A stretch of DNA of 51,949 bases, from positions 1 to 51,949 of the forward strand of contig PMYL01000040.1 of assembly GCA_003170825.1 (NCBI GenBank). The letters run 5' to 3'. The notes beneath the pieces were generated by a model. It ran no database searches and was not told the DNA's origin. It saw only the letters and a list, made by a program, of their open reading frames with translations. Positions 40,832 to 50,564 of the stretch are shown here, piece by piece. Made by a program: the position numbers and the translations under genes. Source of the DNA: Acidobacteriaceae bacterium. Lineage in GTDB: Bacteria; Acidobacteriota; Terriglobia; Terriglobales; Acidobacteriaceae. Position 1 is the stretch's first letter, and the number at the start of each line of letters is the position of its first letter.

Positions 40832-42070
40832 ATGAGCACCTTCTTACCTGTAGACGAACAGATGGACCTGCTTGAGAAAGGCGCGGCGGAGATCATCCGC
40901 GTCAGCGACCTCCGCGAGCGCCTCGAGGAAAGCCGCAAGACCGGACGCCCCCTGCGCGTGAAGGCCGGCTTCGACCCCACCGCCCCCGACCTGCACCTGG
41001 GCCACACGGTGCTGATGCGCAAGCTGAGGCACTTTCAGCAGTTGGGCCACCAGGTCATCTTCCTGGTGGGCGACTTTACGTCGCTGATCGGCGACCCCAC
41101 CGGCCGCAACGTTACAAGGAAACCGCTCACACGCGAGCAGATTGACGAGAACGCCGAGACCTACAAGCAGCAGGTTTTCAAAATCCTCGACAAAAAAGCG
41201 ACCGAGGTCCGCTACAACTCCGAGTGGCTGGGCAAACTGGGCTACGAGGGCACCATCCGGCTGACGGCGCATTTCACCGTCTCGCAGATGCTGGAGCGCG
41301 ACGAGTTCCACAAGCGCTTTCAGGCCGAGCAGCCCATCAGCCTCCACGAATTGCTCTACCCGGTAATGCAGGGCTACGATTCGGTGGCGTTGGAGTGCGA
41401 TGTGGAACTGGGCGGCACCGACCAGAAGTTCAACCTGCTGTGCGGGCGCGAGCTGCAGCGGCACTACGGGCAGAAGCCGCAGATCGTGCTGATGACGCCG
41501 ATTCTCGAGGGCACAGACGGCGTGCAGAAGATGTCCAAATCGTTGAACAACGCCATCGGCATCGACGAGCCGCCCGCCGAGATGTACGGCAAGCTGATGA
41601 GCATCTCCGACGATTTGATGTGGAAGTACTGGGTGTTTTTGACCGACCTGCGCCAGAGCGAAGTGGACGCGATGCAGGCCGAGGTAGCCGCAGGCACGCT
41701 TCATCCGATGGAGGCCAAGAAGCGCCTGGCCCGCACCATCACCGCCGGCTTCCACGGCGAGGCCGCGGCCCAAAGTACAGACGAGAATTGGGCGCGGATG
41801 TTCCAGCAGAAGGAAACCGCCGAAGACCTCGAAGAAGTTTCAGTCGCTTTCGCCGATGTCACAAGACTGAACGGGGAGTTGCAGATTCCGAAACTGTTGG
41901 TGCGGATGGGGCTGGCCGCCAGCGGCACCGAAGCCAACCGCAAAATTGCCGAGAATGCAGTCAAGCTGTTTGGGGATGTGTCTGGCGTTATCCGGGTTCG
42001 GCTCACACAGACGCCCGGACGTGTGGTCGTCCGCCTCGGCAAACGAGCCAAGGTCGCAATCATTTCGTAA
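40832..42070 (+). CDS. tyrS: Tyrosyl-tRNA synthetase
   Basis: Charges tRNA-Tyr with tyrosine. The 412-residue class I synthetase has the HIGH-type motif in [13 protein letters not shown], the tyrosine pocket region in [14 protein letters not shown], the KMSKS loop ([14 protein letters not shown]) and a C-terminal S4 RNA-binding domain (about 345-412). ATG 40832 precedes the usual N-terminus; an upstream in-frame start at 40781 lacks support. A TATACT at 40816-40821 could be a -10 box but would leave an almost leaderless transcript. The gene ends 30 bp from the convergent phosphohexomutase gene. Confidence 0.95.
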   Translation: MSTFLPVDEQMDLLEKGAAEIIRVSDLRERLEESRKTGRPLRVKAGFDPTAPDLHLGHTVLMRKLRHFQQLGHQVIFLVGDFTSLIGDPTGRNVTRKPLTREQIDENAETYKQQVFKILDKKATEVRYNSEWLGKLGYEGTIRLTAHFTVSQMLERDEFHKRFQAEQPISLHELLYPVMQGYDSVALECDVELGGTDQKFNLLCGRELQRHYGQKPQIVLMTPILEGTDGVQKMSKSLNNAIGIDEPPAEMYGKLMSISDDLMWKYWVFLTDLRQSEVDAMQAEVAAGTLHPMEAKKRLARTITAGFHGEAAAQSTDENWARMFQQKETAEDLEEVSVAFADVTRLNGELQIPKLLVRMGLAASGTEANRKIAENAVKLFGDVSGVIRVRLTQTPGRVVVRLGKRAKVAIIS

Positions 42071-42100
42071 CCGCCGCTGGAATCTCTTGGGCCATGCGCC

Positions 42101-43537
42101 TCAGCCGCCCAGCGCAAACTCCCGCGCCGACTCCAGCAGCTTAGCCACCGACTCCTTCGAGCACGACTCGGTGTAGATGCGCATCAGCGGCTCGGTGCCG
42201 CTGGCGCGCAACAGCAGCCAGGTCTCGGCGGCCTTCGGCTTGGTGGAGGCTTCAGGGTTGTCGAGATAGAACTTGACGCCATCCAGCGTCTCCTGGCAAT
42301 AAATCTGCATTCCGGCGAAGACCGGGTCTCCGGGCTGGAGCGCCATGGCCCGCGCAATGGCGCCGTTCTTGATCTCGTCGGGCAGATCCAGATCGATGCG
42401 GCCATACTGGTGTTCGCCGTACTCGGCCTGGAGATCGGCGACCAACTGGCCCAGCGTCTTGCCTTCCTCGGCCATCACGTTGGCCAGCAGCAGCGCGTTC
42501 AGCAGGCCGTCGCGCTCCGGCAGGTGGCGCTGGAAGCCGATGCCGCCCGACTCCTCGCCGCCCATCAGGATCTCCTGCTCGAGCATGTGGTCGCAGACAT
42601 ACTTGAAGCCGATGCCGTGCTCGATGAGGGTGCGCCCGTGCTTCAAGCAGATGCGGTCGAGCATCTTGGTGGTATTGAAGGCGCGGGTGACGGCGCCGGG
42701 CCAGTTCTTGCGCCTGAGCACCCAACTGAGCAGGACAGAAAAAATTTTGTGCGGATCGACAAACTCGCCGTGTTCGTCGGTGGCGCCGATGCGGTCGGCG
42801 TCGCCGTCGGTGCAGAAGCCGGCCTGGCAGCCGTTGGCCACCACCGCCTCGCCCAGGGCGCGAATGTGCGGCTCGATGGGTTCGGGGTTGATGCCGGGAA
42901 AGAGCGGATCGACGTTGCCGCGAATCTGCACGTGATCGACGCCGATGCGGGTGAAGATGTTGGATAGAATGGTCCCGCCTGCGCCATACATGGAGTCGAT
43001 TGCAAACCTCATGCCCGACTTGGCGATCAGGTCCAGGTCGGCAAAGCTTTCGATGGCCTTGAGGTACGGAGGCAGAAAGTCGACTTCCTGGATGGGCGCT
43101 GGCCGTGCGGGGCGGGTCACCGGCTGGCCCAGGCGCGATTCAATCTCGGCGATGATCGAGGGCTTGCCGGATCCTCCGTACCAGGCCTTGTACTTCACTC
43201 CATTCCATTGCGCAGGATTGTGCGAGGAGGTAATCATGATGCCGCCGGCCAGGCCGCGTTCGCGCACGGCGTAGCTGAGCGCCGGGGTGGGCGTAATGTC
43301 GTTGGCCAGCAGCACCGGGATGCCGGTCGAGGCCACCACATCAGCGCAGGCGCGGGCAAAAGCTTTTGACCCGAAGCGCGTATCGTAGCCGATGCAGAGT
43401 CCCTTGGCGGGGTCCTCCCTGGCGTGAATATAGGCGGCGATGGCTTCGGCGGCAATGCGCACATTGGCAAATGTGAAATCGTCGGCGATGAGGCCGCGCC
43501 AACCGTCGGTGCCAAACTTGATTGCAGGATGAGGCAT
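42101..43537 (-). CDS. Phosphoglucomutase/phosphomannomutase family protein
   Basis: Alpha-D-phosphohexomutase of 478 residues. The catalytic phosphoserine is Ser105 in TSSHNPAQW. The metal loop DGDADR and the sugar-specificity loop GGEESGG are present, and the C-terminal phosphate-binding loop is in LRASGTEPLMRIYTE. Together with the manC gene beside it on the same strand it could supply mannose-1-phosphate for GDP-mannose. The sequence alone cannot separate glucose from mannose specificity. ATG 43537 was chosen by homology to the usual start (PAIKFGTDGWRG); ATG 43576 is an alternative. Confidence 0.88.
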   Translation of the reverse strand: MPHPAIKFGTDGWRGLIADDFTFANVRIAAEAIAAYIHAREDPAKGLCIGYDTRFGSKAFARACADVVASTGIPVLLANDITPTPALSYAVRERGLAGGIMITSSHNPAQWNGVKYKAWYGGSGKPSIIAEIESRLGQPVTRPARPAPIQEVDFLPPYLKAIESFADLDLIAKSGMRFAIDSMYGAGGTILSNIFTRIGVDHVQIRGNVDPLFPGINPEPIEPHIRALGEAVVANGCQAGFCTDGDADRIGATDEHGEFVDPHKIFSVLLSWVLRRKNWPGAVTRAFNTTKMLDRICLKHGRTLIEHGIGFKYVCDHMLEQEILMGGEESGGIGFQRHLPERDGLLNALLLANVMAEEGKTLGQLVADLQAEYGEHQYGRIDLDLPDEIKNGAIARAMALQPGDPVFAGMQIYCQETLDGVKFYLDNPEASTKPKAAETWLLLRASGTEPLMRIYTESCSKESVAKLLESAREFALGG

Positions 43538-43672
43538 CGCTGGGTTCCCGTTCTCCCTCGCAATGAGTGTAAACAATGCGAGGCAGCCGGCGTCTCAGGA
43601 ACGGCGCGGTTCAACTCACATCCGCGGAGCGGACCAGACATTCCGAACGCGAGGTTCAGGTTCGCGGCAGTT

Positions 43673-44791
43673 TCAGATCAATTCGGTGTGGCCGGAGAGG
43701 CCCAGTTCCTTCACAATCTTTCCCACATCCTGGGAGTGATCGCGGTGGGCGATCAACAGAGCATCCTCGGTATCAATGATCACGAGGTTCTCTACGCCTA
43801 CCAACGCCACGAACTTCCTGGGGCTGTAGATGTAGTTGTTGCCTGCGTCGATGGCCATGTGGCCCTCGGTTTCGGACACGTTCCCCTCGCCGTCCCCGCG
43901 CAGACGGGTCTCAAGCTGGTACTCGTAGAGCGAGGCCCAGGAGCCCAGGTCGTTCCAACTGAACTCCGCCGGCAGGCAGTAGAGGTGAGAGAGGTGTTCG
44001 CCCTTGGCAGAGCGCGGCTCGAGCACCGCATAATCCACGGAAATGTTTTCACACTTGGGATAGAGGGCGTGAAAGACCTCTTCGAACTCGGGTGTGCCGT
44101 AGGCGGCGGCAATGCCCTCCAGCAGCGGAGCGGTTTCCGGCAGATGCTCGCGCACGGCATTTGCCAGGGTGCGAGCCGACCACAAAAACATGCCCGAGTT
44201 CCAGTAGTAGTTGCCGGCAGCCACGAACTCCTCGGCCCGGTTTTGGTTGGGCTTCTCGGTAAAGCGGCGCACGTGCAGAGCGGAATCGTCCTTGGTATAG
44301 TCGCCGGTCTCGATATAGCCGTAGCCGGTCTCGGCGCGGGTAGGCTCAATGCCCAGCACCACCATGTTGTCGCCGGCCACAGCCACGGCAATGCCCTTCT
44401 GTAGCGCCTTGAGGAAACGCGGCTCGTCGGCGATCACATGGTCCGAGGGAAACACGCCCAGCACCGCCTCGGGGTTTTGCCTCTCGATCAGGAAGGCAGC
44501 CAGTCCGCAGGCCGGAGCCGTGTTGCGGGCCACGGGTTCCTGGATGATCTGGCCGGCCGGCAAGCCCGGCAACTGATCGGCGATCTCGTGGGCCAGATAC
44601 TCGTTGGTGATGACCCACGTCTTGTCGAGTCCAGCCAGGGGCTTGAGCCGCTCCACCGTCTGCTGGATCATGGAGCGCTCGCCGTCGAGCGCCAAAACCT
44701 GCTTGGCGCGAGCGCGGCGGGAGCGGGGCCAGAAGCGGGTACCGCTGCCTCCGGCAAGAATCACAGGGCGAAAATCGATAGGCTTCGACAT
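43673..44791 (-). CDS. manC: Mannose-1-phosphate guanylyltransferase
   Basis: Makes GDP-mannose from mannose-1-phosphate and GTP, for surface glycans. The 372-residue nucleotidyltransferase has GGSGTRFWPRSRRARAKQ as its signature (an Ala where many homologues have Pro before KQ), the substrate motifs FPSDHVI and FTEKPN, and WNSGMFLW. It lacks the C-terminal phosphomannose-isomerase domain of bifunctional enzymes. It lies upstream of the phosphohexomutase gene, with a 135-bp gap, so co-transcription is plausible. Confidence 0.92.
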   Translation of the reverse strand: MSKPIDFRPVILAGGSGTRFWPRSRRARAKQVLALDGERSMIQQTVERLKPLAGLDKTWVITNEYLAHEIADQLPGLPAGQIIQEPVARNTAPACGLAAFLIERQNPEAVLGVFPSDHVIADEPRFLKALQKGIAVAVAGDNMVVLGIEPTRAETGYGYIETGDYTKDDSALHVRRFTEKPNQNRAEEFVAAGNYYWNSGMFLWSARTLANAVREHLPETAPLLEGIAAAYGTPEFEEVFHALYPKCENISVDYAVLEPRSAKGEHLSHLYCLPAEFSWNDLGSWASLYEYQLETRLRGDGEGNVSETEGHMAIDAGNNYIYSPRKFVALVGVENLVIIDTEDALLIAHRDHSQDVGKIVKELGLSGHTELI

Positions 44792-44953
44792 TGCTGAAAC
44801 ATCCTACCGGACAAACGCTACGTTTGCACAGTGGAGAATGAACCTTTTTTCGGAAGGCAACCGCGGCTGCGCGGCGCCGCCCTTGCAGGAGACGGTTTTA
44901 TCCATCCCACATTGCAAAACGGCGCGCGCGGCAACTTGAGTTGCAAGGCCCGG

Positions 44954-46150
44954 CTACGCTAGTTTGGCCAGGAATTCTCCGATGCGGCGGGTTCCCTCGT
45001 CGATGTTCTGCCTGGTCACCGGGTAGGAGATGCGGATGTGCTCTCCTGTTCCAAAGGCCTCGCCGGGCACCGTCACGACGTGGGCCTCGTGGAGTAGGCG
45101 TGTAGCCAGCTCTGTCGCGGTCTTGATGCCGCCTTTGCCCAAAAAGGCGCTGATGTTGGGGTAGACGTAGAAGGCGCCTTCGGGCTTGGTGCAGGTGACG
45201 CCGGGAATGGCGGTCAGCTTGGCCAGCATATAGTCGCGCAGCTCAATGAACTCGGCGCGGAACTCGCTGACGCACTCCTGCGAGCCGGCCAGCGCTGCGA
45301 TGGCGGCCTTCTGTACAAAGCTGGTGGCGTTGGACGTGGACTGCGACTGGAGCTTGCTGAGGTTGGCCACCACGGGCTTCGACGCCAGGGCGAAGCCGGC
45401 CCGCCAGCCGGTCATGGCATAGGTCTTGGAGAGCGAGCCGAGGATGACCAGGTGCTCCTTGGCCCAGGTGAACGAGCCGCCGGAGACCGGCTTGCCGGCA
45501 TAGTTGAGGTAGACGTAGCACTCGTCCAGGAGCAGATAAATCCCCCGCTCGTGGGCCAGATGGACGATCCGCTCCAGGTCTTCCTGGGAGACGACCGAAC
45601 CGGCCGGGTTCGAGGGCGAGTTGAGGATGATGGCCTTGGTCTTGGGCGTGACGGCCTTCTCGATGGCGTCGGCCGTGATGCGGAAGTTCTCCGCCTCCTG
45701 GGTTTCGAGGTAGACGACCTTGCCGCCTGCGTACTGGATGATGTCCTTGAAGCTGACCCAGTAGGGAACGGGCAGGATGACCTCGTCCCCGTGCTCCACC
45801 AGCACCTGGATGGTGTTGAAGAGCGCCAGCTTGCCGCCGGTGGTGAAGATGGCTTCGTCCAGCCCGTAGTCCGACCCAAAATCAGTCGCGTGCCGCTCGA
45901 CGATGGCCTTGCGCACATCGGGAATGCCGGGAACCACCGTGTAGCGGCTGAAGTTGGCCTCGATGGCGGCGATGGCCGCGTCCTTGATGTGCCGGGGGGT
46001 GGGAAAATGCGGCTCACCGGCGCCGAAATCCACCAGGTTGGCGCCCTGGGCGCGCAGCTTGGCGGCCTCCGCGGCCACAGCCATGGTTGCGGAGACCTCG
46101 ATCCGGCCAATGCGGCCGGCAAAGACTTGAGAAGGAGTAGAGACTGTCAT
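44954..46150 (-). CDS. Aspartate aminotransferase (class I, subgroup 1-gamma type)
   Basis: PLP enzyme of 398 residues that interconverts aspartate and oxaloacetate, possibly also prephenate-type substrates as in this subgroup. The PLP lysine is in LSKTYAMTGWRAGF, the cofactor Asn in NSPSNPAGSV and the Asp in LLLDECYVYLNY. ATG 46150 is the normal start (VFAGRIGRIEVSATMAV...); a much longer frame upstream to 46420 overlaps the divergent permease gene and is rejected. Confidence 0.9.
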   Translation of the reverse strand: MTVSTPSQVFAGRIGRIEVSATMAVAAEAAKLRAQGANLVDFGAGEPHFPTPRHIKDAAIAAIEANFSRYTVVPGIPDVRKAIVERHATDFGSDYGLDEAIFTTGGKLALFNTIQVLVEHGDEVILPVPYWVSFKDIIQYAGGKVVYLETQEAENFRITADAIEKAVTPKTKAIILNSPSNPAGSVVSQEDLERIVHLAHERGIYLLLDECYVYLNYAGKPVSGGSFTWAKEHLVILGSLSKTYAMTGWRAGFALASKPVVANLSKLQSQSTSNATSFVQKAAIAALAGSQECVSEFRAEFIELRDYMLAKLTAIPGVTCTKPEGAFYVYPNISAFLGKGGIKTATELATRLLHEAHVVTVPGEAFGTGEHIRISYPVTRQNIDEGTRRIGEFLAKLA

Positions 46151-46276
46151 AGCAGTTCTATCTTTACAGATTTCCCGGGAATGACCAAACCTTGCCATAT
46201 GGACAAAGCAGTTGCTGCTGGATAAACTTGCACTTTGCTTCCCAAATGCGAAAACGTGAGGACTCACTCCGACTTC

Positions 46277-47410
46277 ATGACCTCTCAACTGTCGTTCACG
46301 GGATTTGTCTGGAAGAATCTTTGGCGCCGACGGCTGAGAACCCTGCTGACGCTTTGCGGAATAGGAATGGCGATCGGCGCATTTGTGGGCCTGGTGGGCT
46401 TTTCCCGCGCATTCGAACACGAATGGCTGCGCATTTACACCAGCAGCGGCACCGACATTGCCGTCATTCAGCAGACCTTTCTGAACACCTCGGTGGATGA
46501 GTCGGCGGCAGAAAAGGTCAAGGCGCTGCCTATGGTGGCGCAGGCCACGCCTATGATCTACAACGTGATGGACCTGACGCCCGAGGTCAATGCGCTGGCC
46601 TACGGCTGGAAGGCGGACTCGTACGAGTTCCAGTCACTGCAACTGCTTTCTGGACGGCCTTTCCGGGATGGTTCCGCTGAAGTGATGCTGGGCTACCTGT
46701 TGGCTGACAATCTGAACAAGAAGCCCGGCGACACGTTGGAGATTCAAGGCTCTCCGTTCACGGTGGTCGCGGTCTACCGCGGGGGCTCGGCACTGGAGGC
46801 GGGCGCGGTCATCCTGCCGCTTGACCAGCTACAGCAGCTCAGCAGCCTGCAGGGCAAGGTCTCCACGATTCATGTGCGGCTGCGGCCGGCGCCCCCCGGA
46901 GAAGCGCCGGATGAGTACCTGAAGCGAGCCTCAGCGCAGATCGAGGCGGCCCTGCCGGGGTTGCGCGCGGTTCCCGCGGTGGAGCGCGCCAGCAACAATC
47001 AGTTTGTCCGGCTGGCGCACGCTTCTGCCTGGGGCACCTCTTCGATCGCCTTGCTGATCGGCATCCTGGGAATCGCCAACACCATGGCCATGTCGGTCTT
47101 CGAACGGACCCGCGAGATAGGCATCTTGCGCGCACTGGGCTGGAAGCGATGGCAGGTGCTGGTTCTCATCCAGCTTGAGGCGGTTGTGCTGGGCTTGGGC
47201 GGCGGTTTTCTTGGCATCGGCGTTGGATGGGGCGCCCTCCGCCTGCTGTCTGCGCTGCCGCAAACCGCGAGCATCGTCTCGGCATCTTTCTCGTTGCCGC
47301 TGATGATCGAGGCGCTGGGCGTCGCCCTTCTGGCCGGGCTGATCGCTGGCGCGCTCCCGGCGTGGCGCGGCGCGCGGCTTTCTCCGGTGGAAGCGCTGCG
47401 GCATGACTAG
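46277..47410 (+). CDS. FtsX/MacB-type ABC transporter permease without adjacent ATPase
   Basis: A 377-residue permease with the MacB architecture: an N-terminal membrane helix (LLTLCGIGMAIGAFVGLVGF), a large periplasmic MacB_PCD-like domain (about 45-250), and three C-terminal helices with the coupling motif ERTREIGILRALGWKRWQVL. The last residues SPVEALRHD are typical. Partners of such permeases are an ATPase and often a membrane-fusion protein; neither is in the flanking genes. ATG 46277 gives a normal start; GAGGA lies 14 bases upstream. It could be part of a lipoprotein- or lipid-handling exporter whose ATPase is elsewhere. Confidence 0.88.
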   Translation: MTSQLSFTGFVWKNLWRRRLRTLLTLCGIGMAIGAFVGLVGFSRAFEHEWLRIYTSSGTDIAVIQQTFLNTSVDESAAEKVKALPMVAQATPMIYNVMDLTPEVNALAYGWKADSYEFQSLQLLSGRPFRDGSAEVMLGYLLADNLNKKPGDTLEIQGSPFTVVAVYRGGSALEAGAVILPLDQLQQLSSLQGKVSTIHVRLRPAPPGEAPDEYLKRASAQIEAALPGLRAVPAVERASNNQFVRLAHASAWGTSSIALLIGILGIANTMAMSVFERTREIGILRALGWKRWQVLVLIQLEAVVLGLGGGFLGIGVGWGALRLLSALPQTASIVSASFSLPLMIEALGVALLAGLIAGALPAWRGARLSPVEALRHD

Positions 47411-47628
47411 CCCTGCTCTTGAAGTGCGCAGCCAGCATAAGAACTACTGATCCGGCGCGATTGGATTGCGACAACCCAACCGAAGTGAAAATGCGGGTCC
47501 TTCGACTTCCCCTTCGCTTGACTTAGGGTCCGCTCAGGATGACAGCTTTGTTGGGATGCAAACGTCTCAAGCCGAATTAATAAGACGAAGGGCGCATCGT
47601 GGCCAAGCGCGGCGCGGATCTCTCGATC
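47411..47628. other. Intergenic region with a dispersed repeat
   Basis: This 218-bp gap between the convergent permease and AMP-ligase genes contains the 47493-47544 repeat. Nothing else was recognised. Confidence 0.5.
47493..47544 (+). repeat. Dispersed repeat, GGTCCTTCGACTTCC...CCGCTCAGGATGACA type
   Basis: A longer relative of the 25063-25092 repeat, with an insertion between the GACT and CCGCT halves. Sequences of this form are common between genes in acidobacterial genomes, as I recall. Confidence 0.6.
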
Positions 47629-49239
47629 TCAGTCCATCTCTTTAGAAAACCGCTCCCGAAGGACCTGCCGGAGCATCTTGCCATTGCAGTTCTGCGGCAA
47701 GCCACCGGGTTCGAGAATCCAGATGCGGCGCGGCGCTTTGTAGGCCGCGAGACGCTTGCCGCACCATTCCAGCAAGTCGGCTTCGCTGGCCTGTGAGTCT
47801 GGATGCAGTTCGACCGCCACAACTGGAATCTCGCCCTTCTCCTTGTGCGGCAGGCCGAAGGAGACGGCGCTGGCCACCGCTGGATGAGCCAGAACGGCCT
47901 CCTCCAGTTCGCGAACGTAAACCGAGTAGCCGCCCGACTTGATCACATTCTTCATGCGCCCCACCAGCCGGATCAGGCCAAGGCGGTTGCGCGTGGCCAG
48001 GTCGCCCGTGCGCAGCCAACCGTCGCTCGTGAGCAAGCCTTGGCCGTCTTCCTTGTCCTTCCAATAGTGGGGAGCAAGACCGCGGCGGCGGATCTGGCAC
48101 TCGCCCGTCACGCCGGCTCGAACGCGCCGGCCGCTCTCGTCAACCACGCGGATGCGAAACGGCGGCACGGGAAAGAATAGGTCGCCGCTGCCGGGCAAGA
48201 GCGACAAATCGACGCCCATCATGGCGAGCCCTCCCAGCTCTACCATGCCGTAGCCGTTCAGGAGTACCGGCGGAATGCGCCGGCCGAATGGCAGCCGGAC
48301 CAGCGCGCCATAGTTGTGCAGACGCTGCCGGACTTTGCAGGGCAGGTGGTCGCTGGCCGAGAGCCACGTGCGCACGCTTGCCAGCCGGGCAGGTTCAGGA
48401 TTGCTATTGACCAGCCGGGCGAACATCTCGGGGACGCCGACGAAGGTGGTGACGCCAAAACGTTCGATAAGGCTCAACGCGCTAGCGACGTCGAAACGAT
48501 CAAGAAAGCAGCCGCGAATGCCGGCCATCAGGCCGTAGAGCGCAATGCTTACGGCCATGATGTGTGACCAGGGCAGTGCGATGAGCGCCAGGTCCCGGTG
48601 CGAGAGAAACAGACCGGCCAGCACCGTGGATGCGCGCGCTCCGAGCAGCGCGTTGCTTGAAAGCGCCGCTCCCTTGGGAAAGCCGCTGGTACCGGAGGTG
48701 TGGAACACGGCCACGGTCGCGGCGGGATCGATGGCGGTGGGCGGAAACGGCGTCCCGGTGTCTGTGCCGAAGCCGGGAGCGCGCACGAATCCGTCCAGCG
48801 TCTCCGGCTCATCGTCTGCTTGTATCCAGGTGCTCACATTCAGCGCCTGGCGGTCTGCGATGTTGCGTTCGAAGACCGCTTTGTCGGTCACCAGAATATC
48901 GGTGCCGCTATCGGCCAGAATGCGGCGCACTTCGGTGATTGAGAGAAGAGGGTTGAGCGGAACCGCGATACCCCCGGCGCGAATGATCGCCAGGAACCAG
49001 TGAAAGGATTGCCGGTTGTTGCTGCGATAGATGGCCACAGGTTGGCCCGGTTTGAGCGCGATCGAGCGGAGAAAGGCATCGATAGAGCGGATGTTGGAGT
49101 GCAGCTCGGCGAGATAAAAAGGGCCGTTCTCTCCGACGGAGACTTCGCAGTCTCCTTTCCGCCGGACCAGCTCGTCCACAAGATTGGCCACTGTGACGCT
49201 GCTGTCGCGCGCGAGTTGAAAGCGGCGGAAGATGTTCAT
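47629..49239 (-). CDS. AMP-dependent acyl synthetase/ligase
   Basis: Adenylates a carboxylic acid, probably a fatty acid, and likely transfers it to CoA or a carrier. The 536-residue ANL-family enzyme has the phosphate-binding loop HTSGTSGFPKGAALSS, the adenine motif NGYGMVELGG, the hinge RTGDLATRN and the C-terminal KNVIKSGGYSVYVRELEE; the final active-site Lys is in NGKMLRQVL. Its ATG overlaps the stop of the upstream reductase gene (ATGA at 49239), so the two are translationally coupled. Substrate chain length cannot be read from sequence. Confidence 0.88.
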   Translation of the reverse strand: MNIFRRFQLARDSSVTVANLVDELVRRKGDCEVSVGENGPFYLAELHSNIRSIDAFLRSIALKPGQPVAIYRSNNRQSFHWFLAIIRAGGIAVPLNPLLSITEVRRILADSGTDILVTDKAVFERNIADRQALNVSTWIQADDEPETLDGFVRAPGFGTDTGTPFPPTAIDPAATVAVFHTSGTSGFPKGAALSSNALLGARASTVLAGLFLSHRDLALIALPWSHIMAVSIALYGLMAGIRGCFLDRFDVASALSLIERFGVTTFVGVPEMFARLVNSNPEPARLASVRTWLSASDHLPCKVRQRLHNYGALVRLPFGRRIPPVLLNGYGMVELGGLAMMGVDLSLLPGSGDLFFPVPPFRIRVVDESGRRVRAGVTGECQIRRRGLAPHYWKDKEDGQGLLTSDGWLRTGDLATRNRLGLIRLVGRMKNVIKSGGYSVYVRELEEAVLAHPAVASAVSFGLPHKEKGEIPVVAVELHPDSQASEADLLEWCGKRLAAYKAPRRIWILEPGGLPQNCNGKMLRQVLRERFSKEMD

Positions 49240-50342
49240 TGGGCAGGTACCGGCTTGCGGCCCCAGTCGCTGGCCACGCAGTAATGGAACAGGCGGTCGA
49301 GGTAGTCCAGCACCGGCGGCGGGCACACTCCGGCTGCGCCCAGCAGCCGCTCGGCGTTGCTGGTGTCAAATTGCATCTTCATCGTGAAGTAGTCCCGGTA
49401 GGCACGGCCGTCGCGCAAGACGCGGCGCTTGCGTCCCCATAACGAAACCCACAGCAGCGGCCGCACCGCGGCGAAGAAGAATCGCGGGTCCACGTAGCGC
49501 GGCTCGGGCGCATGGAAATACTCCATGGCGCGCCGCGCCACCTGCTGGATGGTGGCGCTGCCGTGCGGCCCGGCACAGAGGTGGACCGTGCTGCCGAATG
49601 CGGCCTCGTCGAAGGCAAGCCGCGCCACCGAGGTGGCCACATAATCCACCGGCACAATATCCAGCACGGCATCCGGATAGCCCGGCACCGTGCGCCACAG
49701 CCGCCGCGCATAGATTTTCAGCGGCCAATACATCATCTTGAAGCTGGACGTAACGCCGGTGCGGGAATCGCCCACGATGATGCTGGGACGCAGAATCACG
49801 CCGGGCAACGAACCCAGACGCGAGCGCACCAGCGCCTCCGCCTCGGCTTTGGTCTGTTCGTAGGTGTTGCGGTAGCTCTGCCCCACGGCGAGTTCGCTCT
49901 CGCGCACCAGGTCCGCGCGCTCGCCGGCTACGTAAGCCGTTCCCACGTAGGCGAAGCTCCGCAACTGGCGCGCGCCCGCGGCAAAATCCAGCATGCGGCG
50001 GGTGCCTTCCACGTTGATGCGGCGAGCCTCGTCGAGCGAGTGATCGAAACGCACCGTGGCGGCGGAGTGAATCACGCGGGTTGTCTCCGCGGAGAGGCGC
50101 TCGTAGGCCGCTTGATCCAAGCCGCAATTAGGTTGGCTGACGTCTCCGGAGTAGACCTGAACGCGGGATCGATCGGCTGGAGCAACGATCGAATCGGCGC
50201 GTTGCTGACCCGACTGGCCCGCTCTGTCGCGAATGAGCAGCGCCAGCCTGGCGTGCGGCTGGCGATCCAGAAGTTCGCGGACCAGTTGCACCCCGAGAAA
50301 GCCGGTTGCGCCGGTAACTAGGATAAGTTCTTCGCTGTTCAT
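49236..50342 (-). CDS. Fatty acyl-CoA reductase-like extended SDR (NAD_binding_4)
   Basis: A 368-residue NAD(P)H-dependent reductase of the male-sterility/thioester-reductase type. The Rossmann motif is TGATGFLGVQL (from residue 9) and the catalytic Tyr-Lys is in YEQTKAEAE, with the Ser/Thr in the FAYVGTAYVAG segment. The family reduces acyl-CoA or acyl-carrier thioesters to aldehydes or alcohols. A coupled AMP-ligase follows, so the pair could activate a fatty acid and reduce it, for wax, ether-lipid or signalling lipid synthesis. This is inference; a glycosyl or sterol-type SDR is less likely. Confidence 0.82.
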   Translation of the reverse strand: MNSEELILVTGATGFLGVQLVRELLDRQPHARLALLIRDRAGQSGQQRADSIVAPADRSRVQVYSGDVSQPNCGLDQAAYERLSAETTRVIHSAATVRFDHSLDEARRINVEGTRRMLDFAAGARQLRSFAYVGTAYVAGERADLVRESELAVGQSYRNTYEQTKAEAEALVRSRLGSLPGVILRPSIIVGDSRTGVTSSFKMMYWPLKIYARRLWRTVPGYPDAVLDIVPVDYVATSVARLAFDEAAFGSTVHLCAGPHGSATIQQVARRAMEYFHAPEPRYVDPRFFFAAVRPLLWVSLWGRKRRVLRDGRAYRDYFTMKMQFDTSNAERLLGAAGVCPPPVLDYLDRLFHYCVASDWGRKPVPAQ

Positions 50343-50429
50343 TCAGAGACCGGCCTCAGTGCCCGAACCACTCGAAGGCCGTTGAACGATGACCCTTCGG
50401 TGCCTAGGCGACGGGGGAAGTTATGCTTC

Positions 50430-50457
50430 ATTATAGTTCTATCCCCAGCCGTGAAAG
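50430..50457 (-). promoter_or_regulatory. Candidate promoter of the reductase/AMP-ligase pair
   Basis: A perfect TATAAT (50435-50430, minus) is preceded after 16 bp by CTTTCA (3 of 6). The leader to the ATG at 50342 would be about 80 nt. Confidence 0.35.
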
Positions 50458-50564
50458 TGCCGCCGGATAAAATCCATTCAAAGTCGCCGCACCCAACCCA
50501 TTCAAATCCAAAGAACTCCACACGCCGCCCGCACAGCAACGCACCCTGTGAAACTGTGAATCGG

